64,000 nucleotides of DNA from Ailurus styani. Taxonomy: Eukaryota > Chordata > Mammalia > Carnivora > Ailuridae. Each line of letters starts with the position of its first letter. Position 1 is the stretch's first letter. The translations under genes were made by a program, and so were the position numbers. The notes under the pieces are model-generated. The model worked only from the letters and a program-made list of their open reading frames with translations. It made no database searches and was not told the origin of the DNA. Of the stretch, positions 36,001 to 50,918 are shown piece after piece. Where the stretch lies: contig LNAC01000008.1 of assembly GCA_002007465.1 (NCBI GenBank), positions 5,740,478 through 5,804,477 on the forward strand, given 5' to 3'.

Positions 36001-39000
36001 TTCCAAGCTGGGTGAGTCGGGGAACCATCCCAGGCTGTGTAGACGAAGCTCTGGGGCCTCTCTACAGCGCCACCCAGCAGGGCAGTGTGAGGCCACTTAG
36101 TCCTCGTTCTCGGCAGCCAGGAGGAGGTTCCTTTTTTTTAAGATTTTATTTATTTATTTGACACAGAGAGATCACAAGTAGGCTGAGAGGCAGGCAGAGA
36201 GAGAGGAGGAAGCAGGCTCCCGGCTGAGCAGGGAGCCTGATTCGGGGCTTGATCCCAGGACCCTGAGATCAAGACCTGAGCTGAAGGCAGAGGCTTTAAC
36301 CCACTGTGCCACCCAGGCGCCCCTCAGAAGGAGGTTCCTAAAGGTGGTTAACTTGGCCCAAACACTTGCCCTTGGCTGGTGGCTTTTGCCAGCATCTGGC
36401 CCGGATTGGGCTGTCTCCTTGTGCCCTGGGACAGGAAGAGGAGTCGTCCCCAGCCCCTCCAGGGCTGTGCCGGGGCTCCGGAGCTGGTTCTGGCTGTCAG
36501 CCTACAGGCTGTGCCACAGTTCCTGTCTCTCACCTGGCTCTCGGGACTGGGACAGTGCCGTGCAGTCCTGCGTGGTTCCTGCGCTGGCGGGTACAGCAGC
36601 CAGGAGCCACGTGTGGCCCTTGAGCCCTTGAAATGTCACCGACTTGATGTTTCGTTTTACTCCTTTTTACTTAATTCATATTTAAACAGCCACACTTGGC
36701 TGAGGGTTGCCTCACTGGACAGTGCATCTCTGGAGAACTTGTTCCCTCTTGCCCAGGTCGTAAGAGACTCTCTCTCTCTGCCTGAACTCTGATTTATTGA
36801 GAGCTGTGAAGGAGAGGGTGGGCGGAAACTCAGGTGACCACAAGCTCAGCCTTGGGGAGCATAGGGCTTCGAAGCTAGAGAAGGGGGCTTCAAAGTAGTC
36901 AGCCTGCATGGCCGGTGTCGCCGGCAGATGCTTACTCTGGCCTTCTGCGTGTGCTCCCGGTGGAGTTAAATGCTGACAGTTGTGAGCTATACACTGGAGA
37001 AATGGGCGGTCTGGAGAGTGGGGGCAGTGCCAAGGTGGAGGGGAGCTCATTAATAATCTTGGACTTGGGTGCCCTGGGGAGGATCTTGGTCAGTGTGGAA
37101 GGGGGTAGAAGGGGGAGCTGGAGGGAGGGGCTGGCTGGTGTTGGGGGGACAGAGAGGAAGGGGCAGCGAGGTGTGGGGTGGAGAAGAGCCCAATGTTCTG
37201 GGGGAGGAGTCAGACCTGTCCGTGCCCTGCTCATCCCTGAGGAAGTCACCTCTGGCCTGGCCGCGTGGGGCTCCGTCCCCATGCCCACCCGCCTGATGCC
37301 TAAGACGGTGGAGGAGTCACTGCCTCTGTGCCGACAGCCGCTAACAGATCAGCTGTCATAACGTTTACGTGGCACTTTGTGATGGGATCTCCTCAGTTGC
37401 TTAGTCCAGAAGCAGCCCTTCGAGGTAGGTTTAAAACAGTTCATCCCTGTTTACTAGACCAGGAAGGGCTGAAGGGCCCTCTCATGGCTGTGCTCTGGAA
37501 TGTTGCTGACCCTAGATGGTCCCTAGGCCTTGGGCCCTGTATCCTCTCCACTTGCACCCCCAAGTGCTTGGGGAGAAGCAGCCCCAGGACGGGCTCTTCT
37601 TCCCATCCCACGCAGAAACTGCCCTCAGGCCACCTGGTGGGAGCTGGGTGGCATAGTGGAGAGCCTGGGCTTTGGAAGCCAGATGGATCTGGTTTAAATC
37701 TCAGCTCCATTCATGGCATCGGTGGGACCCAGAGTGGGTCTCTGCAACTCTTTACCTCCCTAGCCTGTCTATAAAATCAAGACATGGCTTCTGACTTTAT
37801 CAGTAGGTGGGAAAACAGAGAAAGATGTCTATGAAGTGGCTAGTTCAAAGTCTTGCCCGTGGGCCTTTTATAAATGTAGACGTGTGTCTTTTCTCACCCG
37901 CCCTGTTGAAGTGAGGAAGTCTAGTGGTCCTCCAGCCCTCCCTGCTGGGTGACAGTGGGTGGAGTGGACCCTGTTTCCGAGGCAAGCAAAGAGGACATCT
38001 TGTTGGTCCCCTGGCTTTCCTCAGCCTGGCCCTGCTTCCTTGAAGGTGGAGTTCACTTGGAGTACAAAGTGTTAGATCAACTAAAAAGTGGATTCGCAGA
38101 GCCACGGCCATGGCTCTGCATGTTCCCCGTTCCTCCCCAGGACTGACCTTCTCTTCCCGAGCTCTGCTCAGACCCCGAGGTCTGGGAGCCAGGGAGAGGA
38201 AGAACCTCGTGGGTGGGAAGTTTGGGACTCCCAACACAGACAGACACCTGTTGATGATCCGGTGTTGCGACTTCTTGTTGAGTCATCCCTTCGGAGGGCC
38301 TCGACTTGTCCACGTGTGAAATGAAGATGTTGGATCAGTCCAAGGTTCCCAGACCTACCTGTGCGTCAGGATCACCTGGGGCGACCATATGCAGTCTTTT
38401 CTCTGGCTCCACCCCAGATCTCCTGTTGGGAGGAAGTAGGGAGCCTAGAAATCGTGCATTTTTTAAAGATCCACCGATGAGTCATTTTTCTGCAAGTCTC
38501 CGATCACTTCTTTGACGGTCTCCCTTGACAAAAGGAAGTAGAACACCTCCTTTCCCTGGAGCATGAGTTGCTCATCCTCCCTGCGGGCCTTCTGCCACCA
38601 GTCATCAAACAAGTATTTATTGAGCACTGGCTGTGTGCCGGGCCTGGGGATCCGGACTGTGAATCAGACCGCCTCTGCCTCGAGAGGCTTCTATGGGAGG
38701 GGTGGGTAGACAGTGTATACAAGTGGACAGGGAAGAGAGTGTTGGGAACTTGGGAGTGCTGGGGTGTGTGTGTGTGTCGACAGAGGGCCGGTGCAGCTGC
38801 CCTACGGCACGAAGGCCGCTCTGAGTGGGAGGTTGGAGATGGTGGTGGTTGCAGGGGAGGGATGGGATGCCAGATCTAGGGAAGAGCTTTCTCAGCAGAG
38901 AACTAGCTTGGCTTGTTTGAGGGAGAGAAGGAACCCCTGCACGGCAGGTGTCAGGTGAAGGGTTAGGGGGTAGGGAGGGGATGGGAGGAGAGAGGCCTTG

Positions 39001-42000
39001 GCAGGCTGCGGCCACAGGGGCAGGCCCTCTCCCTGGGGGAGCTGGGGAGCCATTGGAGGCTTGAGTGCTGGGTCCTGCCCTGAGTGTGTGTGGAGGCAGG
39101 AGGCTGTCATATTTGCTCAGCCGTGAGGGCACGACTCTCAGGGTTACGGGACGCCCCGGTGGGTGGACTGGGGTAGGGGCAGGCGGGCCGGGGGGACAGC
39201 GGGACCTGTTCCTGAGATGAGAGGTGCAGGGGGAGTGGTTCTGGAGGGGAACCAGGAGTCTGGTGTGGGCCACGTTGGGCCTGACTGTTAGCCGTCTGAG
39301 TGGAGAGAGCCTGGCAGGCGGGCATTGGGACTGCACGGAGGGGCTTGTGTGGGTAGGAGCTGGAGCCCTGGGGCCAGGGTTTAGACAGCAGAGACGGGGG
39401 CTGGGGGGCAGACGGTTCCCAGGGGCTCACCCTGCAGCATGCAGGAGGAAGGGGCAGAGGAATCTTGCTGGGGGCGGGAGGGCGGGCAGTGGGCCTGAGA
39501 GAAGCCGGGTGAGGACTGGAGTGGGTTTGGGCCGCCAGCGTGTTCCAGCCCTTTGCAGGCAGCGTGTGGGGAGGGGAAGGTGCCGGTGGGGTCCCTGCCA
39601 CAGCCGCACTGTGAGGCGGGCCTTCGCACCGCTTGTGAGACCCACCGATCTCAGGAGAGGCAGCGCCGGGCCGAGGCGGTGCTCTTGCAGCTTTGCTCTG
39701 TGGGCCGGCCCAGCGTGGCGGAGCGGGTGGCCTTCTGCTCCCTTTCTGGTGGGGGATTTGCCCCCACCCGCTTCCCTGCGGGGGGGCTGCTCTCCGCTGC
39801 TCTGGACGCTGCCCCCGCGTCAGGCCGAGGCTTCGCCCCGGTTCCTGCCCCGGGGCCTGCCGCACAGCGGCTCCGCGGGCTCTGGGGCCAGTAGGTAGAT
39901 AGGTCTCTTCATGCTCCCGGGCCTTACGAGACGTGGCCAGAAGTGGCCGCAGTAACCCCTGCCTCCCGGGACGAAGACGAGGGCCCCTTTACTTACAGAT
40001 GTGACAGCAGGGACCTAGACAGTGGCACCCAGGGCCCACCCCCTGGCCCTCGGGCCTGGGTCCCCTCCCTGGAGCTGGGCGCTGGGGAGCCCCCCCCGCC
40101 CCCCCCAGCCCCATGGTGCTGTCCCCGCGGCGCTGGCTTCCCCCCGGAGCTGTGTGGGAAGGCCCTGTGGTGGGGCTGCTGCGAGGAGAAGAGCACCTTC
40201 CCTTCAGCTGGTCTCCTATCCTGGGGAGCACCTACTGGGCTGGGAGGGGGGGCTCCTTCTGACTTTCTCTCAGAGGGCAGGGCCTCTGGAGGCAGATGCG
40301 TACTGTTTTGGATCTTTCACCGTTTAGCTCGCCTGTGGTGGCCGAGGGAGCCGCGTGAAGCACCTCCTGACAGGAGGCCACGAGACAGGGTCCTTCCTTC
40401 TGGCTCCGCTCCTGAGTCGCTGTTGGGGCCTCACTTTCCCCTTTGAGTGACTGCTGTCATGTGCCAGGACGTCACCAGATGTTTGCAAGGCCGCATCGAT
40501 CGGACATAAGGAATTGTAAAGCAAAGGAATCTTGAAATTCAAGCTGGTTTTTAATCTGTTAGCTTTTGAAACAGAAGAATTGTTTTGACCTTGATGGCGA
40601 ATCCCTCAGTTTTCACCTTTCCGCGGAGCCGGGAGGGCGGGAGGGGCTGCGCTTCCCTCCACGTAGCCCTTTTCGGGGTGTGTTTGGGGCCTGACTTACT
40701 GTCCTCCAGACAGAATTCGTCTTCTCTTGTAATGTATTCTTGGTTTCTACATGGGCTTCAATTCTGTTTTGAACAACTCTGTTGTGGCATTAAAAAAACC
40801 TGCCCTTTTCAATTGAAGTATACTGTACATAGAGAAAAGTAGACAGATCAGCCCAGGGATTTTTACTAAGTGAACACATAATGTCTTCAGTCACTCAGAT
40901 CAAGAAACTGCGACAGCTTCCCAGCTCCCTGCCCGGGTGCTCGAGCCTCAGGAGTAATCACCCCAGGACTTCCAACACCGGAGGTTGGCTTCTTTCGACC
41001 TTTAGATAAATGGGATCATACACTACATACTCTTCCGGGATCTGGCTTCTTTCATTCATTATAGCGTCTATGAGCCGTTGGGAGTGGCCATCAGTTCATT
41101 CCTCCCGCTGTCCAGTACTCCATTGGGTGAATATACCACATTAGGTCTGTCCTGCTCTAGAATTTCAGGCTGGAGCCACAGCCCGCTCTTCCCGGTCTCG
41201 CCCACGTGTTGGTGAACATGTGTACGTGCATCTGCAGGGTATATCCCTAGGAGTAGAATTGCTAGGTCACAGGGGAGACACAGCCATACAGCCCTCCCAG
41301 TGGCTAATAAACCACACTCGCACCGGCAGTGAAGTTAGTCGTTTTCATGTTGGCCCTGCTGGTGGAGGTGTAGTGGTTAAACCCTTTGTGGTTTAAATTT
41401 GCCTTCCCTTCCTAACTGATGCAGTTGAGTCTCTTGTCATATGTTTATGTGAAGTACTTGCTCAGGCCTTTTTGCCTCCTGTCCATTTTTGTTGGGTTGC
41501 CTGACGCTTTTTCCTATTAATTTCTAGGTGTTCTTTGAGACCTGGGTAAGTCCTCTCTTCTGTATATGTATTGCATTTTCTCCCCCTCTGGGCCTGGACT
41601 CTTCACGCTTTTAATTGCATTCTTTGGTGAACAAAAGAAGTTCTTTATTTTTATGTAATCCAATTCATCAGGGTCGTTTTTTTCCCCCCTGAATATCTTC
41701 TGTGGCCTGCTTAGGGAAATAGTTGTGTGTTCCTAGGTCATGATGACATTCTCTTATATTCTAGAAGGTGTTTTTTTTAAAACATTTTTTTATTTAAATT
41801 CAATTAATTAACGTATAATGTATTATTGGTTTCAGAAGTACAGGCCTGTGATTCATCAGCTTTTTATTATACCCAGTGCTCATTACATCACGTGCCCTTC
41901 TTAATGTCCATCACCTAGTTACCCCATCCCTCCACCCCCCCCCCCCANTCCTATGATTAAGAGCCATCCTCCAGAGCCGCTTGGCCCTGCCGTCCAGGCC

Positions 42001-44957
42001 CCGGACCAACTGACCAGAGTTGCTCTGACTAGAGATGCGAGTTGCCTCAGACAGTTGCTTCTAAGTCACTTGTTTCAGCCTTGAGCTGTATGGGGTAAAC
42101 GGACCCCTGCAGATGTCTGGACCAAGTTCAGGCTGATCTGTAGTACTTAGTATTGTAATGCAGTTCATGTTCTTGTTTCAGGGAAAGATGTGACCCGTGT
42201 TTCACCTCAGGATCGCAAGGAGCGTTTCCCCAACCCACACACACACACTTCCCCACATGTCCCTCACAGGGTGCCCGCCTGCCCCGAAGCCACCTCCAGC
42301 GGTGCCAGCCCATTCTCCAGTCCCCACATGCCACCCAGCTGCTCCTGCTACATGCCCAGCCCCCAGCGCCCCCCACCCACCCACGCCTGGGCCTCCCCAA
42401 AGCACGCACACACGAGGCCCCATACTCACAACCCTCCCGTGCCCTCAGCACCCCCCCCCCACACCCACAGCAGCTGGGAGGGGCCTGTCATTTTGGAGCC
42501 ATTGCACAGGTCCCAGAGACACCACTGGAGAGCTCCACGTGGCTTGGTCCTGTCTGGCCCTGCTTCCTTCCGGGCCCTTCCCTTAACCCCTGGCGCCCTG
42601 GCTTTTCTCTGGGTTGGTTTTGGAGGGAAGCAGCAGCTTGTACTCTTGAAAGAATTCCAAGAGGAAAAACGGTCACTGTGGAAACGATGCCCTGTGGGGA
42701 GTAAAATCCACACTCCAGAGTTGTTTTGATTCGGGCTTCTAAAGAGCTGCTCTGTCTGGGGGAAAATGTGAGTGGCTGAAGCAGAAGACGTTTGTCCTTT
42801 CAAGGACAGCCCCTCCCTCCCGCCTCCACACTGTGTTCTGCTCGGGGACCACTAGATTTCTTGCAGGGTCATTGAATCCCGAAGAAAGTGCACTTGTGTT
42901 TGCTACCTGGCCAAGGAGGCCATCAGGTGAGAGCAGAACTTTCCTGCCCTGAGTCCAGGAGCCCAGGACTGGTCAGGAGTGGAAGAGCGCTCTGGGCTCT
43001 GGGGCAAGGAGCGGGGTACCGAGCCCTTGGGGCCCTTCTTGTGCACCCAGCCAGCATTACTCTTCCTGTTGAGTGCCTGCTCTGTGCTGGGGCCTGCGAA
43101 GGGCTTGGGGACAGAGGTCAGCAAGGGCGGACTGGGGCCTAGTGGGGAGACTGGACCCGCGTACCCCCAGCCGTAATTTTAATACAGCTCATTACTGTAT
43201 GCTGGGGAGGGGTAGCCTAGAACTGTGAGCGTCGTGGAAGGAGGGCTGGTGGGTGCACTTGCACACCGTAGTGCACAGTACACTGCACGGAGAAGGGAGC
43301 TTCTGAACCCGCCGTGAATGCACTTGACCCCACTTTATCTCCTTGGTTAGCTGCTGGGGCATATCCGCAGTCAGGCTCTGTGCCCAGGCTGCATAGCTCT
43401 CAAGATGGAGCCTGATGGGCCTGGAGGAGGGACTGAGTGCAGGGCATGGACGCTGATGGCTCTTTGGAGGCGTGGAAGAAGAGGAGGAGCAGGGGCAGAG
43501 CAGGCAGGTGGGGAGGTGGTCCGAATTTGGGAAGAGCACCCGTGGAAGCCCCCTGCTTCCCCAGGCCCTCCACATCCTGTGGCTAGGCTTTTCTGACTTG
43601 GACTCAGGTTCTCTCCATGTGAGTAGGATCTGCCCTTCTCAACTGGTCCACCTGAGGGCGGGAGTTGGGTCATCCCCTGGGAGCCGCTGGGGGCTGCTCT
43701 GGGTGGCCTCAGGGAAGGGAAGAGGCGTGCATGTGGGGATCTGCTCTGTGACCCTTTTTGGCCGTGGGGTGGGGGAGTGAGCATGGTTTGGGGGGGGCTG
43801 GGATGTCATGAGCCTCATGCTGAGCGTGCAGGCCTCAGGCTGGGCTGCCCTGTCACCACCGTCCTCACCGTGGTTGGTGCCTACCCGCTGAGGACCTGCT
43901 CTGTGCCGGCCCCCGCGCAGGGCTCTTCACTCCGCTCCCACTCTCGTGTGTCAGCTCCCTGCGGCCGAGGAGAGCGTGGCCCCATGAAGCTCGCTAGGAC
44001 CCAGGTCCACCACACGACACCCGGCAGCGTCGGGCTGCTCCCTCGGGCGCTGCTCCTTCTCAGCTCCTCAGCCCCGGCACGGGGTTAAAAAAGTACACGT
44101 GGCTTCTCGAGGAGATATGTGTAGGTGAGGACTAAAAGACCTTGTTTAAGCAGTATTTCCTCCCACAAATAAATGTGCCAGTTCTGACTTGTTTAAATTT
44201 GGTTTCAATTTCGTTTAAATTAGGATTTTATCACTTGTAGATCACACCAGAGAGGAGACAGCTGTCTTACCTTTACTTGTCCCCAGACTGTGACACTCCG
44301 AGAAGCAGCTGATCAGAGTTTAAAATAGCTTCTAGTCTCCCAGGAGCTTCAGTGTGCTTTCTTGCCCTGTGAACCTCTGGCTTGCCTGGGAATTGACGCC
44401 CAAAGAATTTGCTTTTCCAGCCTGGGTGCCCGTGTTGGGGCTCTGTACCTGGCACGCTCAGCTCCACGTTGAGGGGTGGAGGGATGGGGAGAGGGACCCC
44501 AGGCCGCATCAGCGGATGGCCTTTGTGATGGACTTGGTGGGAGTGCCCGGTCCAAGTACACAGAACAGTTGACACCCTGCGCCCGGCTTCGTCATTTGCA
44601 AAGTGGGCATCAGAACCTTTGCTTGCATCCAGACGTCTCCCTGTGGATCTGATGAGCTGTGGGACTTAAGACAGCTCCGAGCCCTGAAAGCCCTCATATA
44701 CTTTGCTGTTAGGTTATTGGTATAAAAGGCCATGGGTAGCCCGGGTACTTAGTTGCAAGCAACAGAAATCTATTCTGGCTGGTTGGTTGGTTCATTGGTT
44801 TGTTTAAAAAAAGAGAACCAGGGGTGCCAGGGTGACTCAGTGGTTAAGCATCCGACTCTTGAGTTCAGCTTGGGTCATGATCTCAGGGTCATGAGATCAA
44901 ACCCCACACTGGGTTCTGCTTCAGATTCTCTTCCTGTCCATCCCTCTCCTCCCCCTC

Positions 44958-44992
<35 letters not shown>

Positions 44993-47900
44993 CANCGAGC
45001 CAACCTTGGAGGTATGCAGCCAGAAAGAAGCCCCACATTTCTCAGAAGTGGTTCAGTGAGGAGGCCCTACTGCCTCCGAGTCCGAGACTGCAGCCCGCTC
45101 CCAGATTCCGTCCCCCCATCCTGCCACCCCCCACCCCGCAGGGAAAGCCAGCGTGGGGCACTTTCAGCTTCTATACTTGCAGCTGGCTCTTCCTTGCCCA
45201 AGCCTCAGTCAGAGCTTCCAGGTAAGGGAGGGGTGCGGGCTCCGGGCAGCCCATAGGCTGATGGACACTCGGGTTCCATCTCCTTCCTCCAGGGCTCCAG
45301 GTGACACGGTGACTAGGCAGACCCACCAGCTTGCAATCAGGAGACCCGAGGTCTGGCGCTAACTCTTGCCCTTCTTGGCCTGCATACTTTCCCTGGACCT
45401 CCTGCTGCCCTCGGGATGTTTCCGTTGTGTGAGCGCTTTCTCTGTGTTTCTCTGCATCCTCCCTGCGCTGTGTCCAGAGCCCTCCCTGGTCACCACAGGA
45501 GCCCTCAGGCAGCTTGGTGTGGCCTCGTCCAGGTCCCTTCCTCCCCCGGGTCGGCCTCTGTAGGAGGAGGGATGTGGTCTGACTCACAGCCTCAGTTGGA
45601 CCGTGTGGTGGAAGCGTGACCCGGGGGCAGGCAGGCTCTGGGAACATTCAGACTTCCAGGTCTTGGCCTGCAAGATTCCGATTTGGTAGCTTCTATTTAT
45701 AACACGTTTCGTGGGCCACTGGAAAGTTCATCCCATACCAGATGTTATCGGAGGCCTTTGCAGCCCTGACAGTTTGTGGTTTTCTTTCTTTTCTCATTTG
45801 GTAAGAATGGACGAGGTCACACTTCTCCGGCTCTTGTGCAGAACGCACACCCAAACCTTACTTGAAAGAGTTTTCGAAGCATGATGCAATCAGAAAACCT
45901 CAGCTTTCAGTGCTGACCTGTTTCTTATCAGCTGTGGGCCACTGAGTGGGTCCCTTAGTTGTTCCGAACGTCATTGCGCGGCTGGGATGACAATACCGGA
46001 CCCCGGGGAGGCTGGGGGGTGGGGTGGGGACAGAGGCCCTGTGTGCGTGAGAGGGAAGGGTGTGCGGCTCTGTGAGCACCCCACGGCCCTGGGAGGGGGG
46101 GGCTGTCCCTCCGTACAGACTCACAACAGCTGCCGTCTGCCGTCGCGGGGCTGAGACAGTGGCTCTCTTGACCCATATCTGACTCGTTTCTCGGGGGCTT
46201 CAACCGGTGACCCTTGCCCTTCCCTTTCTGGTCCTTTCCTCATGCTCTTCATAAATAACACTCTAGTCCCATTGTTGCCACCTCCCTGCCTGTCCTCCGG
46301 CTTTTGCCAGCTTCGCAGAGCTGTGGGTGAAGTCGGCGGCGCCTGGGGAAAGTCTTCCCATGTCTGCAGGACACAGGGCTCAGGCTCCCTGCCCACACCT
46401 GCTCCTCCCAGTTACTCTAGCCCCACTGCCCTGCCCGCCCTGCCCACACTTCTTCCAGGCAAGGTAGGTTTCATCTTGTCAGCTCTTAGTCACTGGGCAT
46501 CCCCGCAGCACCCAGGAAGCCGGGCCGCTCACTTGGGCCCTACTGTGTGGTGACCCTCAGTTTACCTGTCTGCTTCCCCTTTCATCTGCCCCAAGCCCCG
46601 AGGGCCACAGTCATGGCTTCATCACCTTTCTTTCCACCCCATGACGATGTTTGAATGAAGAGTGAAGCAACTGGACAGACACATGTGGATTTGGGAGTTG
46701 GCTGGGCTGAGATTTTTCTCAGGGAGCAGCCGACTTGCCTTTCCTTAAAAGTCTATAGTCTGCAGCCAGACCCAGCGAGATGAACTTGACTGGGTGTGAA
46801 GTCTGCCCAAACCACAAAGTCTTCAAAATCAGTTGTTTAGGCATGGACTGGGAGCGCTTTGACACCCGCCCACGTGGCAAAGAGCCGCACACCTTGTTGA
46901 TCACAGGCTTTGAGGAAGCCAGAGGTGTCACATGGATAACTGGAGTCCTGATGTGGTCCTGTTGGTGGCTGTCAGGGAACGGTCTGCGGACCCAGCACTG
47001 GTGTGAAGGGGCATGTGGGCTTGGTGTGAACGGGCACGTGGGCTTGGTGTGAATGGGCACGTGGGCCTGGTGTGGGTGGAGAGGGAGAAGGGTGTGATTT
47101 TCAGGGGATACTCCCTGGGGTCTTCAGGCCCTTGCTTGCTATTTCCCTTGGATCGAAGGATGGTGAACACACTATAGCTAGGTTTCCTCTCCCCTCTGGG
47201 GTGCAGGCTGAGAATCCTGTCCACCATCCAGAGTTCACGTGCGGCGGATGGATCTGGTGAGGGTCATGACACCAGCCGCATGTTCACAGGACCAGAGACT
47301 CTGGGTCGCTGTTCTGGTCCCCAGAACCGGTCAGCTGGGCCCCCGTGCAGTGCTTCCTAACTCCAGCTGTCCACATTGAGGCCACAGGAAGGGGGCTCCA
47401 GGCCAGCCCCCCCAGCGCCACACAGGGCTGTTTCCTGCCAGGACAGGGGGTTTCTAAGCTTCATGGGCCTTACTGTTGGCCTTTGTGATTCTCTTGTTCT
47501 TGCTCCAGCTGTGAACCTTACGATGGTGAGGAAGTCCTGGTGGTTGCAAGTTCTGCTTTGTGGCAGAGAGGCGCTTTCCCCCTTGAAAAAACGGGAAATG
47601 GTGGGGCAGGGTGAGAGAGTGGGGAGGTAACCTCATCGTTCACCATCAGTTCGTTTCTTAACTGAAATTTTTGTCCCGAACGGAAGAGCTGTCTGGCCTG
47701 GTTGGAGGGCATTCGGCCTCCAATGCAGCTGCCGGTTTGGCTGCTGGGCCCAGTCCCGGGCTGCAGAGGGACGCGTGCCGGCCTCAGTCTATCCTCCCCC
47801 GCCCCACAGTATGGCGGTCCTTGGGTTTCGTGTGTTTTTAAGCTCAAGAAAGGTCACTAAACATTGAGTGGGTTGTGTCAGGCCCAAGGGCCACCCGTGG

Positions 47901-50880
47901 CTTCCTGCTTTCCTGGAGCCAGGTGAAGGTCAGGAGAGGCTGTTTAGGGTGTGAGTAGTCAAGACAGTGAGCCACAGGCAACCGGGTTCCTCTGGCTGCT
48001 TTGTTTTTAGATCATTTTGTTATTAAATCATTTTGACAGCAGAATGAAAGGAAACGGAAAAAATACTACCCACAGTCATACGTGAGCGTGTGAAGGCTTG
48101 GGCCATGTACGTGTCGTGGTGCCGCGGTTCGGCTCACGGCTGTGTGCGTGGGCCCCTTGCCGCTCACGGTCCTGGGTGTTCTGTGTCGTGCCATTTCCGT
48201 GACCACACGGGCCAGGTGCACGAGCAAGTCAGACTCACCTCGCAGTTCCAGTTCTCCCTGTTGGGAGAAACACAGCTGTGAACACCTCTCCGTGCATCAC
48301 TCTTGCATCTCCTTGTGCTTTTCTGGGTTTGCAGTTCTGGCCCAGGAATGGCCATATCTGGGGCTCCTGATGGTTTGGTCATGTCTCTCTGAAATGACAC
48401 CGCGAGATGTGAGGGGGTGTGATGCTGACGCTGACGGGCCGTTAGACACCAGTGAGATGCCCTGTGTGTTTGAGGCGGGCGTGGGAGTGTGGCCGGAGCA
48501 GAGGGCTGGCTTCTGCGGGGGAGCAGCCTAGGCTTGACGCCCACCCTGTCCTTTGGACCCTGGCAGCCCAAGCTGTGTGACTCTGGGTGGGCATCTTACT
48601 TGCACTAGACTTCTGTTTTTCTAACTCGTGAAAGAAAGAAAGCAGGGCTGACCTTATTCGATTTTTTTTTTTTTTTTTTTTAAAANNNNNNNNNNNNNNN
48701 NNNNNNNNNNNNNNNNNNNNNNNNNNNNNTTTTTTTTTTTTTTTTTTTAGAATGTGAGCACGAGGAGGGGAGGGACAGGGAGAGGGAGAAGCAGACACCC
48801 CGCTGAGCAAGGAGCCTAACGCAGGACACAGGGCTCCATCCCAGGACCCTGGGATCATGATCTGAGCCAAAGGCACACACTTGACCGACTGAGGCACCCA
48901 GGCGCCCTTAGATTTTTATGATGATCAGTTAAATAATAATTATTTCTATTAACTGGATAAGCAGTTGCCTGGTGTACTGTTACGGGTGCTATTATTATAA
49001 GAACTATAGCAGAGCAAGGATGAACAGCAGTGGCGGCCAGCCCTCCCCAGAGCCCATCTTCTACCGGGAAGTCTTCTGAGTTGATGGCGCCAGTTAGATT
49101 TGATCCTTACCACACCCCTGAGAAGTGGGCATGGTTGAGATTTTTGCCCTCAGTCTGCAGGAAAGAAACAGAGGTGCAGGTGCTTGTCGGGGGAGCGGGG
49201 GGACGGAACAGACAACTCAGTGGGGAACACGCAGATGGATGTGGTAGAAAGAACTGTGAGTGTGGCAGCAGGGAACGGGGTGGGCTTCTGTCGACTGGGT
49301 CCCCAAACCAGTGGGAAGGCTAGGGCTCTGACGCACACAGACCTGAGTTAGGTGCCCCTGAGCCTCAGGGCTCACGACCAGGAGGCTGGCCTCCTGATGC
49401 GGGATGTGTGCAGTCTTTGGGAGGAGAGCCTTGTCTGTCCGGGGAAGATGGAGTACATGTGTCCTGCCTCCCCTGGGGTGCTCCTCCTCTCCTTTGCTGG
49501 TAGTCCGGCTGCTGTTAGCGGCCAGGTGCTGGGGACAGCGACGACAGGGCTCTCAGGGCCTCCAGCCGAGGAGGCAGACAGATGACAGACAAAATCTCAC
49601 ATCCAGGGAAAATCGAGCGTCTGGGACAGTTCCTGGTGGGGGCCCTGCCCGGAAGAAAGCCCTTCTGCAGAACTTGGGGGTAACCTCCAGGCCACAGGCC
49701 CGGGGAAGGGGCTGAAGCCCACCCGCCGCCCGTCCGCCTCCGTGCGGTGTGGTGGTGAGAGCACAACGGAGGCTTCGGCGGGGAAGCCTCGCACTTGGTG
49801 CCCGGCTTCCAGGGCCCTTGTCCCTCCTCCCCCAGGGAATCGGACAGGTCACTCTTAATTTGCGCTTCAGTCTTAAAAATTGCGTGTTTGTCCTCTACAG
49901 AAACTTGGCAAAAAATAAAGGAGCACAGTTAGAGAAGGACGATGCCTTCCATTCACGGGCCGCTACCTTTCAGTGTTAGGCGGGGAGCATTTTCTCTGCA
50001 GGCTGGACTGACGGTAGTCTGTCCTTTGCTTCCCAGCCTGGATCTGGGCCCTGGGTCCTGGGTCCCTGTTAGGTCTCTTTTGGTTCCTAGAACTCAACTG
50101 GCTGTCCACTTTCTTGTTTGTTAGTGGGGGTGCAGGCAGAGCGGGGGGTGGGGAGCTGAAAACAGAGGGACCAGCTGGTTGTGTGGAGAGAGGTGGGGTT
50201 CAGGTCAGGCCTGTCGGACAGCAGGACCCCAGGATGCCCGCAGGCTGTCTCCCACTGTGGGTGTCACACGGGGCCCTGCACCCAAAGGTGGACCCAGGTT
50301 CCCTACCCTCAGTGTCCCCATGGAAGTAGTGGCGCCCTGCTCCCCCAGGGAGGGAACAGAGAGGTCCTGCAATTTGCCCCGGGCGCCAGCTCTGGTAAGC
50401 TGCTGTCTGTGCCGGGTCTGTGCCGGGCCTGCTCCTGGCTGTGCTCGGCCCACTGCGTCCCCTACAGAGAGGGCCCTGCGGGAGCTTGGAGCCTTGCTGG
50501 CAGCCCAGAGAACCGGTGCAGGCCGGCTGCGTGCGAGGGAGAGGGGGGCCACTGGTCTCTGCCCTGCCCTGCCCTCAGTATGACCTTTCAAGGGCGTCTT
50601 TCCATCTGGGGATGAGGGGGGACGGTGCCCCCCTCCCCAGCCTCTGCACTCCCCGGGGCTCCTTGTTCCGTCTGCTGCCCTCCCCCTCGCCCCACTCCTG
50701 AAGGCTCAGGACAGGTGGCACTCCTTTGGAGAGCCTCCCCAGATCGCCTCCCGTGCCGCCCAGAAACTCCCCCCACCCACCCCCACGCCGTAGACCCTCT
50801 CCCCCTCCTCCCCCGGGGCACTGCCCCCTCCTGAAGCCTGTGGATTCTTACTCCAGGAAAATGAGCCTTTTCACACCTGG

Positions 50881-50918
<38 letters not shown>

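Noticed and set aside
39107..39898. Long open frames on both strands (252 and 224 codons)
   Set aside because: They lie in CpG-dense sequence where stops are rare, show no recognisable domain, and overlap each other; treated as composition effects within CCDC12 intron 1.
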